Shown: positions 45,067 to 53,275 of the stretch, piece after piece
Position numbering within the stretch: position 1 is the first letter of the stretch
How the letters are laid out: the number at the start of each line of letters is the position of its first letter
Assembly (NCBI GenBank): GCA_003144015.1
Contig: QFWS01000010.1
Coordinates: 1 to 64,000, forward strand
Direction: 5' to 3'
Source of the DNA: Flavobacteriaceae bacterium LYZ1037
GTDB taxonomy: Bacteria; Bacteroidota; Bacteroidia; Flavobacteriales; Flavobacteriaceae
Length of the DNA stretch: 64,000 bases
Notes under the pieces: generated by a model
Told to the model about the DNA's origin: nothing
Database searches by the model: none
The model's input: the letters and a program-made list of their open reading frames with translations, nothing else
Position numbers and translations under genes: made by a program

Positions 45067-45693
45067 ATGAATACATCTATAATAATTGCAGACGACCATC
45101 CTCTAATTTTAAAAGGGCTTAACGATTTCCTTTTAGAAAAAAAATATAATGTAATATCTAGTGCCGTTAATGGCAAAGAGGCCTTTGAACTTATTGAAAC
45201 GCATAGACCTGGTATTGCGATATTAGATATACAAATGCCTTTTTTAACTGGTTTAGACATTGCTAAAAAATGCAAAGAACTTAACTACGAAACTAAAATA
45301 ATCCTTATAACTTTCGAAAAGGATGAAACAATTTATAACCAAGCTAAGTGCTTGGGGATCTATGGTTATGTTTTAAAAGAGTTTGCTCTTGCAGAAATTG
45401 AACATTGTATCGATTCTGTTATTAAAGACATTCCTTATTTTAGTCAGGAATTACTTTCATATTTAGAAGTTGAGGAGGCTCCAGTAGAATTTGAAACTTT
45501 AACCCCAACCGAAATTAAAGTTTTAAAACACATTTCAGAAGATAAAACAGCTAAAGATATAGGAGACCTTATGTTTATATCTTTTCGAACTGTAGAGAAA
45601 CACAAAAGCAATATCAATAAAAAATTGAATCTAACTCCAACAAAATACAGCCTACTTTTCTGGGCTAAAGAAAATAAGAACCATTTAAAGTAA
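45067..45693 (+). CDS. Orphan response regulator, NarL/LuxR type
   Basis: 208 residues. Receiver (1-120) with acidic pair Asp9-Asp10, phospho-acceptor Asp54 in ILDIQMP, a Thr-type switch residue in IILITFEKDE and Lys in VLKEFA. A LuxR-type HTH ends it (about 145-200): LTPTEIKVLKHISEDKTAKD then ISFRTVEKHKSNINKKL. No histidine kinase is near. Such regulators usually bind palindromes as dimers. Its stop codon touches the first of two identical 18-bp palindromes, and two RNA-like units follow, making it their likely controller (inference). Confidence 0.93.
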   Translation: MNTSIIIADDHPLILKGLNDFLLEKKYNVISSAVNGKEAFELIETHRPGIAILDIQMPFLTGLDIAKKCKELNYETKIILITFEKDETIYNQAKCLGIYGYVLKEFALAEIEHCIDSVIKDIPYFSQELLSYLEVEEAPVEFETLTPTEIKVLKHISEDKTAKDIGDLMFISFRTVEKHKSNINKKLNLTPTKYSLLFWAKENKNHLK

Positions 45694-45724
45694 AAAATAC
45701 GTAGTACTACGTATTGTTTGGCAT
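45693..45724. repeat. Copy 1 of a 32-bp direct repeat with an 18-bp palindrome
   Basis: The perfect palindrome ATACGTAGTACTACGTAT is at 45697-45714, followed by TGTTTGGCAT. The TTTG at 45717-45720 can serve as a -33 box. The palindrome centre is about 44 bases before the predicted RNA start, a normal place for an activator. Confidence 0.9.
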
Positions 45725-45749
45725 GTTCTTTATACCGATATTTGTCTTG

Positions 45750-45815
45750 CTATTAATTAGTTCTTAGGGAGAATTATGAAAGCTCTAAATAAATTATTTT
45801 ATTTGGAGCTTTCTT
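45750..45815 (+). ncRNA. Candidate small RNA 1 of a tandem pair
   Basis: Predicted from TTTG at 45717 and GATATTTG at 45737-45744 to start at the C of GCTATTAAT. The 5' part reads TATTAATTAGTTCTTAGGGA; the 3' part is a 16-bp stem (45778-45793 with 45798-45813, one G-T pair) with loop TTAT. The T run after it is weak. Copy 2 has a matching layout. A 36-codon frame from 45776 overlaps it but crosses the second palindrome and looks incidental. Confidence 0.5.
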
Positions 45816-45851
45816 CATTTACACCATTCTTGTTTTTTGTAATTTATAATG

Positions 45852-45883
45852 AAAAATACGTAGTACTACGTATTGTTTGGCAT
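45852..45883. repeat. Copy 2 of the 32-bp direct repeat with palindrome
   Basis: Identical to copy 1 over 32 bases and 159 bases downstream. Palindrome at 45856-45873; TTTG at 45876-45879; GATATTT at 45896-45902, the same 20-base step as in copy 1. Confidence 0.9.
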
Positions 45884-45908
45884 TAAGATATTTAAGATAT
45901 TTACAGTG

Positions 45909-45977
45909 CTATTAATCAATTACCTTTAAGGGATAAATTACAAAACTCTATGTGGTAAAAAGCATAGAGTTTTATTT
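45909..45977 (+). ncRNA. Candidate small RNA 2 of a tandem pair
   Basis: Predicted to start at the C of GCTATTAAT, as copy 1. The 5' part (CTATTAATCAATTACCTTTA then AGGGATAAATTA) aligns with copy 1 with small insertions. The 3' hairpin pairs AAAACTCTATG (45942-45952) with CATAGAGTTTT (45963-45973). The hairpin arms differ from copy 1 while the length and position are kept, consistent with a conserved structure. Confidence 0.5.
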
Positions 45978-46023
45978 CCTTTTAAAAGTTAAAAAACACC
46001 CTAAATCTAAATTTTTTAAAGTC

Positions 46024-46125
46024 ATGGAAAACGAGGAGCAAGCTGTAAACAAATATTTTATTATTGGATTGGTTATTGTTGTTGTAACTGTAATATCAAT
46101 AAATATTCTTGTTAATTTTTTTTAG
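46024..46125 (+). CDS. Small single-helix membrane protein
   Basis: 33 residues: a polar start MENEEQAVNKY then one hydrophobic helix (FIIGLVIVVVTVISINILVNFF) to the end. It has an ATG start and a hairpin terminator 18 bases later at 46143-46178. It may be a small regulator of a membrane partner. Too short for family recognition. Confidence 0.5.
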   Translation: MENEEQAVNKYFIIGLVIVVVTVISINILVNFF

Positions 46126-46142
46126 TTAGTTATTTTCAAGAT

Positions 46143-46178
46143 AAAAGCGCAACCTAAAAATTAGATTGCGCTTTTTTT
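46143..46178. terminator. Terminator between the small membrane protein gene and sucB
   Basis: AAAAGCGCAA pairs with TTGCGCTTTT, with inner CTAA/TTAG pairs and T runs in both directions, so it serves both convergent genes. Confidence 0.85.
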
Positions 46179-46198
46179 ATGACTAATAATAACCTGTA

Positions 46199-47419
46199 TT
46201 ATAATTCTAAAGCTTTCTTCACATCACTATTCATTAACAATTCTGTTGGGTTTTCTAAAGCTTCTTTTACAGCTACTAAAAATCCTACAGATTCTTTTCC
46301 ATCAATAATTCTATGATCGTAAGATAAAGCTACAAACATAATTGGTCTAATTTCCACTTTACCATCTACTGCTACCGGACGTTCCACAATATTATGCATT
46401 CCTAAAATAGCACTTTGTGGTGGATTGATAATAGGCGTTGATAACATACTACCAAAAACCCCACCGTTAGAAATTGTAAAGGTACCTCCTGTCATTTCAT
46501 CTACAGTAATTTGTCCGTCACGTGCTCTTATTGCTAAACGTTTTACCTCAGCTTCAACGCCTCTAAATGTGAGGTTTTCAGCATTTCTAATTACAGGAAC
46601 CATTAAGCCTTTCGGACCAGAAACTGCGATTGAGACATCTACAAAATCGTAAGAAATCATTTCGTTTCCATCTATCATTGAATTAACATCTGGATACATT
46701 TTTAAAGCTCTAACAACTGCTAAAGTAAAGAAAGACATAAAGCCTAACCCTACACCGTGTTTGTTTTTAAAGGTTTCTTTGTACTCGTTACGCAAAGCAA
46801 AGATTGGAGACATATCTACTTCGTTAAACGTTGTAAGCATAGCCGTTGTGTTTTTAGCTTCCACCAATCTTTCAGCTACTTTACGACGCAACATAGACAT
46901 TCTACTTCTAGTATTGCCTCTGTTACCTCCTGTTGGGGTTCCCATAGACGGTACAGCTTGAACAGCGTCTTCTTTAGTAATACGTCCATCTTTTCCAGTA
47001 CCAGAAATACTTGAAGCATCCATACCTTTTTCGGCTAAAATCTTTTTAGCTGCTGGACTTGCAGTACCTGTAGCATACGTTTTAGTTTCGGCTACTGCTG
47101 CTGGCTTTTCTTCCTTTTTAGGGGCTTCTTCTTTTTTTGGAGCCTCTTCTTTTTCTGGAGAAGAACTTCCCTCAGGTTTTGCAGCACTTGTATCTATTAA
47201 ACAAACGACTTCTCCAACAGCAACAGCATCGCCTTCTTCAGCTTTAAGTGTAATGGTGCCACTTGCTTCTGCTGGCAGTTCTAATGTTGCTTTATCGCTA
47301 TCTACTTCAGCAATGGCCTGATCTTTTTCTACATAATCTCCATCTTGAACTAACCAAGCTGCTATTTCTACTTCTGTTATTGATTCTCCTGGTGAAGGAA
47401 CTTTCATTTCTAAAATCAT
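46199..47419 (-). CDS. sucB: Dihydrolipoyl succinyltransferase (E2 of 2-oxoglutarate dehydrogenase)
   Basis: 406 residues. One lipoyl domain with Lys43 in [11 protein letters not shown] carries the swinging arm. A linker rich in Pro, Lys and Glu (about 83-112) leads to a peripheral subunit-binding domain ([20 protein letters not shown]). The catalytic domain has the family motif SYDHRIIDG with His369 and Asp373. Works in the TCA cycle with sucA upstream; the E3 subunit is elsewhere. A peptidase-like gene stands between sucA and sucB. Confidence 0.96.
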   Translation of the reverse strand: MILEMKVPSPGESITEVEIAAWLVQDGDYVEKDQAIAEVDSDKATLELPAEASGTITLKAEEGDAVAVGEVVCLIDTSAAKPEGSSSPEKEEAPKKEEAPKKEEKPAAVAETKTYATGTASPAAKKILAEKGMDASSISGTGKDGRITKEDAVQAVPSMGTPTGGNRGNTRSRMSMLRRKVAERLVEAKNTTAMLTTFNEVDMSPIFALRNEYKETFKNKHGVGLGFMSFFTLAVVRALKMYPDVNSMIDGNEMISYDFVDVSIAVSGPKGLMVPVIRNAENLTFRGVEAEVKRLAIRARDGQITVDEMTGGTFTISNGGVFGSMLSTPIINPPQSAILGMHNIVERPVAVDGKVEIRPIMFVALSYDHRIIDGKESVGFLVAVKEALENPTELLMNSDVKKALEL

Positions 47420-47451
47420 AGTTTATAATTTTAATTGTAAACGGGTTGTTA

Positions 47452-48411
47452 TCAGTCTCTATTTTTTATTACATCTCCTTTAACAGGAAGATAATCTTGT
47501 TTTATTTCGCCATTAACCAAAATTCTGTCAAAATATAATTTGGCTCCTGTAGCAATATTCATATCCAAAGTATTTTGAAGGCTTAAGTGTAAATGAGGTT
47601 CGGTCGTGTTCCCAGAATTCCCACATTTTCCTAGTAATCCTCCTTGTCTGATGAATTGACCTTCTCTTACTGTAATAGAATTCTCTTTTAAATGTGCAAA
47701 CAAAAGATATTCTTTATTACTTGTCTCCAAAATAATGGTGTTTCCTGTAAGTTGCTCTGGGTTTAATTCTCCTGGAATATTATCTGATACTCCAGTAATA
47801 ACCTTTACAACTTTAGCATCGCAAGGAGCTATAATATCTTTCCCAAAAACGTAATAACTTTCATTATTCTTAGGGTCTCCATTAAAAGATACGCCATCTT
47901 TAACCATTAAAATATCGTAAGCAAATTGCTGATTTTCATAAGCTACGTGATAATTTTGCTCTTTATTTGTTCCTCCCCAAAACACCATCCACTCTTCCTT
48001 AAAAGGCAAAATCATTTTTGTAGTATTTCTTTCTAATACAGGCAAATTATCTGGTTTATGGTATGTCACTAACAAGCCGCCAATTTTATTATTTCCATCA
48101 ACATGTAAGGTAACATCCCTAACCTCAGCAGCAAATGTTATTTTATAAATATGTGTTTCGTCTTTAAGTTTATTAAATTCGACCTGAGATATTTTACCTA
48201 ATTTACTTTTTAAATCTGAAAAAAATGCTTGTGTCTTTTTTAATGGTAATGCCTTTTTCATGCTGTAATTAAACATATTAAATATAGCATTATAATTCCC
48301 TTCATTATAAAATGTTTGGAATTCTGATACCACTTTGTTATAGTTTTCTTTTTCTTGCGAAAAAGAACCTATAGACAAAAGAAAAAGCACTATAAATATT
48401 TTATTTTTCAA
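47452..48411 (-). CDS. M23-like peptidase with N-terminal DUF3887-like domain
   Basis: 319 residues from a TTG at 48411 right after the sucA stop, which begins the signal peptide LKNKIFIVLFLLSIGSFSQ. An ATG at 48447 would overlap sucA by 35 bases. A small domain (about 22-125, FNEGNY-like and YSMKKALPLKKTQAF) precedes an M23/LytM fold. The last zinc motif is present as PHLHLSL, but the first HxxxD site reads QFAYD, with Gln in place of the usual His, so catalytic power is doubtful. The family usually cuts peptidoglycan cross-links. Its place between sucA and sucB is odd. Confidence 0.8.
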   Translation of the reverse strand: MKNKIFIVLFLLSIGSFSQEKENYNKVVSEFQTFYNEGNYNAIFNMFNYSMKKALPLKKTQAFFSDLKSKLGKISQVEFNKLKDETHIYKITFAAEVRDVTLHVDGNNKIGGLLVTYHKPDNLPVLERNTTKMILPFKEEWMVFWGGTNKEQNYHVAYENQQFAYDILMVKDGVSFNGDPKNNESYYVFGKDIIAPCDAKVVKVITGVSDNIPGELNPEQLTGNTIILETSNKEYLLFAHLKENSITVREGQFIRQGGLLGKCGNSGNTTEPHLHLSLQNTLDMNIATGAKLYFDRILVNGEIKQDYLPVKGDVIKNRD

Positions 48412-48412
48412 A

Positions 48413-51172
48413 CTAGCGTTGGTTATTTTTTGATTTATCGAAAACATAATCTATAACTTCCTTATGACGTTTCTTAGAACGAACAGAACTACCAGCTGCT
48501 GGTGCTCCATATGCTCTTCTGGTTGCAGCTCTGAATGTTTTTGCTTCGTCTAAATGCATGAGCATATGACTATATGCTCCCATATTTCTTGGTTCTTCTT
48601 GTGCCCAAACTATATCTGTAGCATTTTTATATTTTTTTAATATGTCTTTAATTTCTTTTACTGGTAAAGGGAACAATTGTTCTATCCTTACTAATGCCAC
48701 ATCGTTCCTCTTTAGCTTCTCTTGCTCTTCAAGTAAATCGTAGTAGAATTTTCCTGTTAGGAATACTAGAGTTTTAATCTTATCTGCTTTTGCTCTTTCA
48801 TCATCTATTAGCATTTGAAAGCTTCCATTTGCAAATTCATCTACAGTTGAAACGACTAAAGGATGACGCAATAAGCTTTTTGGTGTAAAAACAATTAAAG
48901 GTTTTCTAAATTTAGCTTTTACCTGCTTTCTTAATAAATGATAAAAATTTGCTGGCGTTGTACAGTCTGCAACATACATATTGTCTTTAGCACAAAGTTG
49001 TAAGTAACGTTCCATACGTCCAGATGAATGTTCTGCTCCTTGACCTTCATATCCATGTGGCAACAACATAACCAATCCGTTTTGAAGCTTCCATTTATCT
49101 TCAGCTGCAGAAATATATTGATCTAACATAATTTGAGCACCATTACTAAAATCTCCAAACTGTGCTTCCCAAATGGTTAGAGTTTTAGGGCTTGCCATAG
49201 CATAGCCATAATCGAAACCTACAACACCATATTCAGAAAGTAAAGAGTTATAAATAAAGAACTTTCCTTGTTTATCGCTTATATTATTATGAAGAATTAT
49301 TTCCTCTTCGCTATCTTCAACTTTAACAACAGCATGTCTATGAGAAAAGGTTCCTCTTTCTACATCTTGCCCAGAGATTCTAACATCAAATCCTTCTTCA
49401 AGTAATGTCCCGTAAGCTAAATGTTCGGCCATAGCCCAATCTAACTTATTTTCGTTAAACATGTCTTGTCTAGATTCTACTAAACGAGAAATTTTACGAA
49501 TAAATTTTTTGTCTTTTGGCAATGATGAAATAACCTCAGTAATTTTAGCCAAGCCTTCTTTAGGGAAAGTGGTATCTACAGGTTTCATCATTTTATCTTC
49601 TTCAACAGTGATGTAATTCTCCCATTCATTTTGCATAAATGGTGTTATAACTGTTTTGTCTTCTTTTCTAGAATCTTCTAATTTCTCTTCTAATGATGCT
49701 TTATAATCTTCTTCTAACTTTGTAACATAATCTTGATCAATAATCCCTTGAGAAATTAGCTTTTCGGCATAAATCTGTCTTGGATTCTCATGTTTCGCAA
49801 TAGCTTTATACAATTTTGGTTGTGTAAAACGAGGCTCATCCCCTTCGTTATGACCATATTTTCTATAACCCAATAAATCTATAAAAACGTCGCGTTTAAA
49901 AGTCATTCTAAAATCTAAAGCAAATAGTATGGCGTGAACTACAGCTTCAGCATCATCTGCATTAACGTGCAACACTGGAGAAAGCGTTACTTTACCAACA
50001 TCTGTACAATAAGTACTTGAACGTGCATCTAAGTAATTAGTAGTAAATCCAACTTGATTATTTACAACAATATGAATAGTACCATTTGTTTTATAACCAT
50101 CTAATTGTGCCATTTGAACAATTTCATAAACCAAACCTTGTCCTGCAATAGCAGCATCTCCATGCACAATAATTGGCAATACTTGCGATGGATTATCCGG
50201 ATATTTATCGTCTTGTTTTGCCCTAACAATTCCTTCAACAACAGCACCTACAGTTTCTAAATGTGATGGATTTGGTGCAATATTTAAATTAATTTTCTTT
50301 CCAGAATTGGTTATTCTATCGCTCGTCCAACCTAGATGATATTTAACATCTCCATCAAACACTTCTTGTTCATAATCTTTTCCATCAAACTCGCTAAAAA
50401 TATCTTTAGCCGATTTGCCAAAAATATTTGTTAAAGTACTTAAGCGACCACGATGTGCCATACCCATTACAAATTCTTTCACATCGTACTCAGATGCTTT
50501 TTCAATTAATGCGTCTAAAGCTGGAATTAAAGATTCTCCTCCTTCTAGAGAAAAACGTTTTTGACCCACATATTTCGTATGCAGAAAACTTTCAAATGAA
50601 ACAGCTTCATTTAATTTTTTAAGAATATATTTTTTTTGTTCTACATCGAAATTAGGCTGATTATCATTAATATTCAACTTATCCTGGATCCATTTAATTT
50701 CTTCAGGCTTTCTTATGTACATATACTCAACACCAATGGAGTTACAATAGATTTTTTCAAGATGATCTATTATTTGTTGTAGAGTTTGAGAGCCAATTCC
50801 TAAAACTTCTCCTGCACTAAAAACGGTATTAAGATCTGATTTAGAGAGTCCAAAATTTTCAATCTCTAATGTTGGTGCATATTTTCTACGTGCACGAACT
50901 GGATTTGTTTTAGTAAACAAATGCCCTCTAGATCTATAGCCATCGATCAATTTTATAACTTGAAATTCTTTTGTCAAGCTCTCAGAAACGTGTTCGCAAG
51001 AAATGTCTCCAATTGGTTGATCTACCAATCCAAAACTTTCGGAACCAAAATCATAGCCTTGAAAGAAAGCTCTCCAACTTGGTTCTACAGAATCTGGGTT
51101 TTGTAAATACTGGTCGTATAAATCAGCAAAGTATGCTGAATGTGCTGCATTTAAAAAGGAAAATTTATCCAT
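48413..51172 (-). CDS. sucA: 2-oxoglutarate dehydrogenase E1 component
   Basis: 919 residues from the ATG at 51172 (MDKFSFLNAAHSAYFADLYD); a longer TTG frame adds ten residues with no support. The thiamine diphosphate enzyme that decarboxylates 2-oxoglutarate. Marks: FVMGMAHRGRLSTL, NPSHLETVGAVVEG, the cofactor motif IHGDAAIAGQGLVYE with NNQVGFTT, and near the end VWAQEEPRNMGAYS. It also has the N-terminal subunit-binding stretch typical of E1o. First gene of the sucA-peptidase-sucB run. Confidence 0.96.
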   Translation of the reverse strand: MDKFSFLNAAHSAYFADLYDQYLQNPDSVEPSWRAFFQGYDFGSESFGLVDQPIGDISCEHVSESLTKEFQVIKLIDGYRSRGHLFTKTNPVRARRKYAPTLEIENFGLSKSDLNTVFSAGEVLGIGSQTLQQIIDHLEKIYCNSIGVEYMYIRKPEEIKWIQDKLNINDNQPNFDVEQKKYILKKLNEAVSFESFLHTKYVGQKRFSLEGGESLIPALDALIEKASEYDVKEFVMGMAHRGRLSTLTNIFGKSAKDIFSEFDGKDYEQEVFDGDVKYHLGWTSDRITNSGKKINLNIAPNPSHLETVGAVVEGIVRAKQDDKYPDNPSQVLPIIVHGDAAIAGQGLVYEIVQMAQLDGYKTNGTIHIVVNNQVGFTTNYLDARSSTYCTDVGKVTLSPVLHVNADDAEAVVHAILFALDFRMTFKRDVFIDLLGYRKYGHNEGDEPRFTQPKLYKAIAKHENPRQIYAEKLISQGIIDQDYVTKLEEDYKASLEEKLEDSRKEDKTVITPFMQNEWENYITVEEDKMMKPVDTTFPKEGLAKITEVISSLPKDKKFIRKISRLVESRQDMFNENKLDWAMAEHLAYGTLLEEGFDVRISGQDVERGTFSHRHAVVKVEDSEEEIILHNNISDKQGKFFIYNSLLSEYGVVGFDYGYAMASPKTLTIWEAQFGDFSNGAQIMLDQYISAAEDKWKLQNGLVMLLPHGYEGQGAEHSSGRMERYLQLCAKDNMYVADCTTPANFYHLLRKQVKAKFRKPLIVFTPKSLLRHPLVVSTVDEFANGSFQMLIDDERAKADKIKTLVFLTGKFYYDLLEEQEKLKRNDVALVRIEQLFPLPVKEIKDILKKYKNATDIVWAQEEPRNMGAYSHMLMHLDEAKTFRAATRRAYGAPAAGSSVRSKKRHKEVIDYVFDKSKNNQR

Positions 51173-51210
51173 ATAAAATGTAAAACTAAATAGTTCAAAC
51201 AAAATTTACA

Positions 51211-51218
51211 CAAAAGTA
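51211..51218 (-). promoter_or_regulatory. Candidate -7 element for sucA
   Basis: On the minus strand TACTTTTG fits TAnnTTTG, 38 bases before the ATG. The -33 box is not clear. Confidence 0.4.
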
Positions 51219-51288
51219 CAACATTTAGTAAAATTAGATATGGTTTTATTATTTTTATCCAGTACCTTTTTCAACGAAATTTAAAATC

Positions 51289-51831
51289 ATGAAAAAAATA
51301 TTCATTTTATTTAAGGAAAAGAATTATTACCTCTTTTTAATATGTTTGTTTTCTATGGGTGTGTCTGCCCAAGAAATTACACATAAACAATCTAATGATT
51401 TTTGGAATCATGTACAGTTTGGTGGTGGAATAGGTCTTAGCTTTGGTAGTAATTATTTTAGCGGAACCTTAGCGCCAAGTGCTATTTACAGATTTAATAG
51501 TCAATTTGGATTAGGTGTTGGACTTAGTGGCACCTATAACTCCCAAAAACATTATTATAAATCTTCCATAATTGGAGGCAGTCTTATAGGGCTTTATAAT
51601 CCTATTAGAGAATTACAAATTTCTGCAGAATTTGAAGAAAACAATGTGAATGTAGATTGGGATAGTCGAACTGGATATGCAGATGACAATTATTGGTACC
51701 CATCCCTCTTTTTAGGCGCTGGTTACAGCACTAGAAATGTGACCATTGGAATTCGATTTGATGTGCTCTACAACAGTTCTAAAAGCACCTATTTAGACCC
51801 TTGGATGCCTTTTATACGTATTTACTTTTAA
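51289..51831 (+). CDS. Small outer membrane beta-barrel-like protein, unknown function
   Basis: 180 residues. The start has an N-terminal signal anchor (YYLFLICLFSMGVSAQ) after a basic stretch. The mature part alternates short Gly/aromatic strands (VQFGGGIGLSFGSNYF, SAIYRFNSQFGLGVGLSG, SLFLGAGYSTRNVTIGIRF) and ends in IRIYF, a barrel-type last strand. Some annotators call relatives alpha-ketoglutarate decarboxylase, likely an artefact of lying beside sucA. It is divergent from sucA and overlaps the next gene by four bases on the other strand. Confidence 0.75.
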   Translation: MKKIFILFKEKNYYLFLICLFSMGVSAQEITHKQSNDFWNHVQFGGGIGLSFGSNYFSGTLAPSAIYRFNSQFGLGVGLSGTYNSQKHYYKSSIIGGSLIGLYNPIRELQISAEFEENNVNVDWDSRTGYADDNYWYPSLFLGAGYSTRNVTIGIRFDVLYNSSKSTYLDPWMPFIRIYF

Positions 51832-52178
51832 GAATATTTATTTTTAAACCACACTTTTTGCCATTCTCGTTGTAAAATTAAAAAAGCTACTTGATCCGAG
51901 AGTAATACCACATCAGTGCCATCTAATTGTTTTATCTTCTTTTCGGACACATCTATAATGTATAATAGATTGAGGTAATCCATGAATTTTTCTTGAATTA
52001 ATTTAAAAACAGTTTCATGGAGCAATAGTTTTAAACTAGTTGGCAGGACGTCTTCATTAAAACTCAGGTCAATATTGGCATATAATAAATCTTTATTAAG
52101 CTGTTGCACCAATTTCCTGTATAACTTTAATTGTGTTGCTTCTTCAATTAACTGATTAAATGTGGTAGGTAATTGCAT
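51828..52178 (-). CDS. Conserved-looking small protein after polyprenyl synthetase
   Basis: 116 residues, no signal peptide or membrane helix. Helical and Leu-rich (FNQLIEEATQLKLYRKLVQQ, then LLLHETVFKLIQEKFMDYLN) with an end QREWQKVWFKNKYS. No family name known to me. Its start overlaps the polyprenyl synthetase stop by one base, so translation is coupled. It may assist that enzyme, but no motif proves it. Confidence 0.7.
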   Translation of the reverse strand: MQLPTTFNQLIEEATQLKLYRKLVQQLNKDLLYANIDLSFNEDVLPTSLKLLLHETVFKLIQEKFMDYLNLLYIIDVSEKKIKQLDGTDVVLLSDQVAFLILQREWQKVWFKNKYS

Positions 52179-53155
52179 TACACGTTCCTATTCATTAATT
52201 CTTCACCAAACTGTCTTAAAGCTTGTTTATTTTCTTCTGAAATATGCAACTTATCCAGTACAAGAAAGGCTTTAGTAGTATAATTCTGAATTTCTTTTTG
52301 AGTCGCTTCTGCAGAACCACTTGATACAAATATCTGTTTGGTTGTTTTTATTTTCTCAAAATGATTTTTAGTCTCTAAGCTATATAAATGTAGAAGTTCT
52401 GTTTTTTTGTCTTCAGCCGAAAATTCTACAGCTTTTAAATACAAATAGGTTTTTTTATTCTCAATAATATCACCACCTACCTGTTTACCAAAGGTCTTTG
52501 GATCTCCAAAAGCATCTAAATAATCGTCTTGTAATTGAAAGGCTATTCCTAAATTTATTCCAAAATCGTAAATTAAATGTTGGTCTTCAAGAGATGCTTT
52601 AGCTACAATAGCTCCCATTTGCATGGCAGCTCCAATCAATACAGCTGTTTTATATTTTATCATTTTCAGATACTCCGGAATGGTCACATCGTCTCTTGTT
52701 TCAAAATCGACATCAAATTGTTGTCCTTCGCAAACTTCAAGTGCTGTTTTACTAAATAATTTGGCAAGTGCTTGAAATGTTTCACAATCGTAATTTTCAA
52801 ATAACTGGTAAGCCATAATCAACATTGCATCACCCGATAGAATAGCTGTATTTAAATCCCATTTCTCATGGACCGTTTCTTTGCCTCTTCTTAATGGAGC
52901 ATCGTCCATAATATCGTCATGCACTAAAGAAAAATTATGAAACACCTCGATACTTAATGCAGCATTTAAAGCTGTTTTATAATCGCATTCAAAAATTTCT
53001 GCTGTCATTAAAGTTAAAACCGGACGCAAACGCTTACCTCCTAGTTTCAAAATATAATTAATTGGATTATAAAGAGATTCTGGATTTCTCTTAACTAAAA
53101 AGTTTTTTAAATAAGAAACAAATGCTTCCTGATAAATTGGTACTTGTTGCATCAA
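52178..53155 (-). CDS. Polyprenyl diphosphate synthase
   Basis: Elongates isoprenoid chains for menaquinone or cell-wall lipid carriers. 325 residues. The first Asp-rich motif is LVHDDIMDDAPLRRG (Asp80-Asp84), the second LQDDYLDAFGDPKTFGK; GGKRLRP at 39-45 binds substrate. In the trans-prenyl family the chain length is set by residues before the first motif, and I cannot call it. Probably octaprenyl or similar, or a short-chain farnesyl/geranylgeranyl type. Confidence 0.92.
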   Translation of the reverse strand: MMQQVPIYQEAFVSYLKNFLVKRNPESLYNPINYILKLGGKRLRPVLTLMTAEIFECDYKTALNAALSIEVFHNFSLVHDDIMDDAPLRRGKETVHEKWDLNTAILSGDAMLIMAYQLFENYDCETFQALAKLFSKTALEVCEGQQFDVDFETRDDVTIPEYLKMIKYKTAVLIGAAMQMGAIVAKASLEDQHLIYDFGINLGIAFQLQDDYLDAFGDPKTFGKQVGGDIIENKKTYLYLKAVEFSAEDKKTELLHLYSLETKNHFEKIKTTKQIFVSSGSAEATQKEIQNYTTKAFLVLDKLHISEENKQALRQFGEELMNRNV

Positions 53156-53225
53156 ACAAAAATAGTGTAATTAAGAACACTTATCCAATAAGTTTTTATC
53201 AATATTAATAAATTGTTAAAACTTT

Positions 53226-53253
53226 GGAAACTTTTTAGGTTTTTAAAGTTTCC
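53226..53253. promoter_or_regulatory. 9-bp inverted repeat over the tetR promoter (likely operator)
   Basis: GGAAACTTT (53226-53234) and AAAGTTTCC (53245-53253) are perfect mirror arms around TTAGGTTTTT-like bases. It covers the -33 region of the promoter whose -7 box is at 53259-53266, ideal for repression by the TetR protein. Confidence 0.65.
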
Positions 53254-53258
53254 TATTG

Positions 53259-53266
53259 TACTTTTG
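53259..53266 (+). promoter_or_regulatory. Candidate -7 element for the tetR-tolC-RND operon
   Basis: TACTTTTG fits TAnnTTTG and ends ten bases before the ATG at 53276, so the transcript would have almost no leader. Confidence 0.5.
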
Positions 53267-53275
53267 CCACTTATT

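Noticed and set aside
45776-45886. 36-codon frame through the first RNA-like unit and second palindrome
   Set aside because: It runs across the hairpin, spacer and the second palindrome, which are better explained as regulatory and RNA parts; hydrophobic content is incidental.
51289-51831. Name alpha-ketoglutarate decarboxylase
   Set aside because: The protein has a secretory signal and barrel-like strands and no thiamine-binding motifs; the name would come only from being beside sucA.
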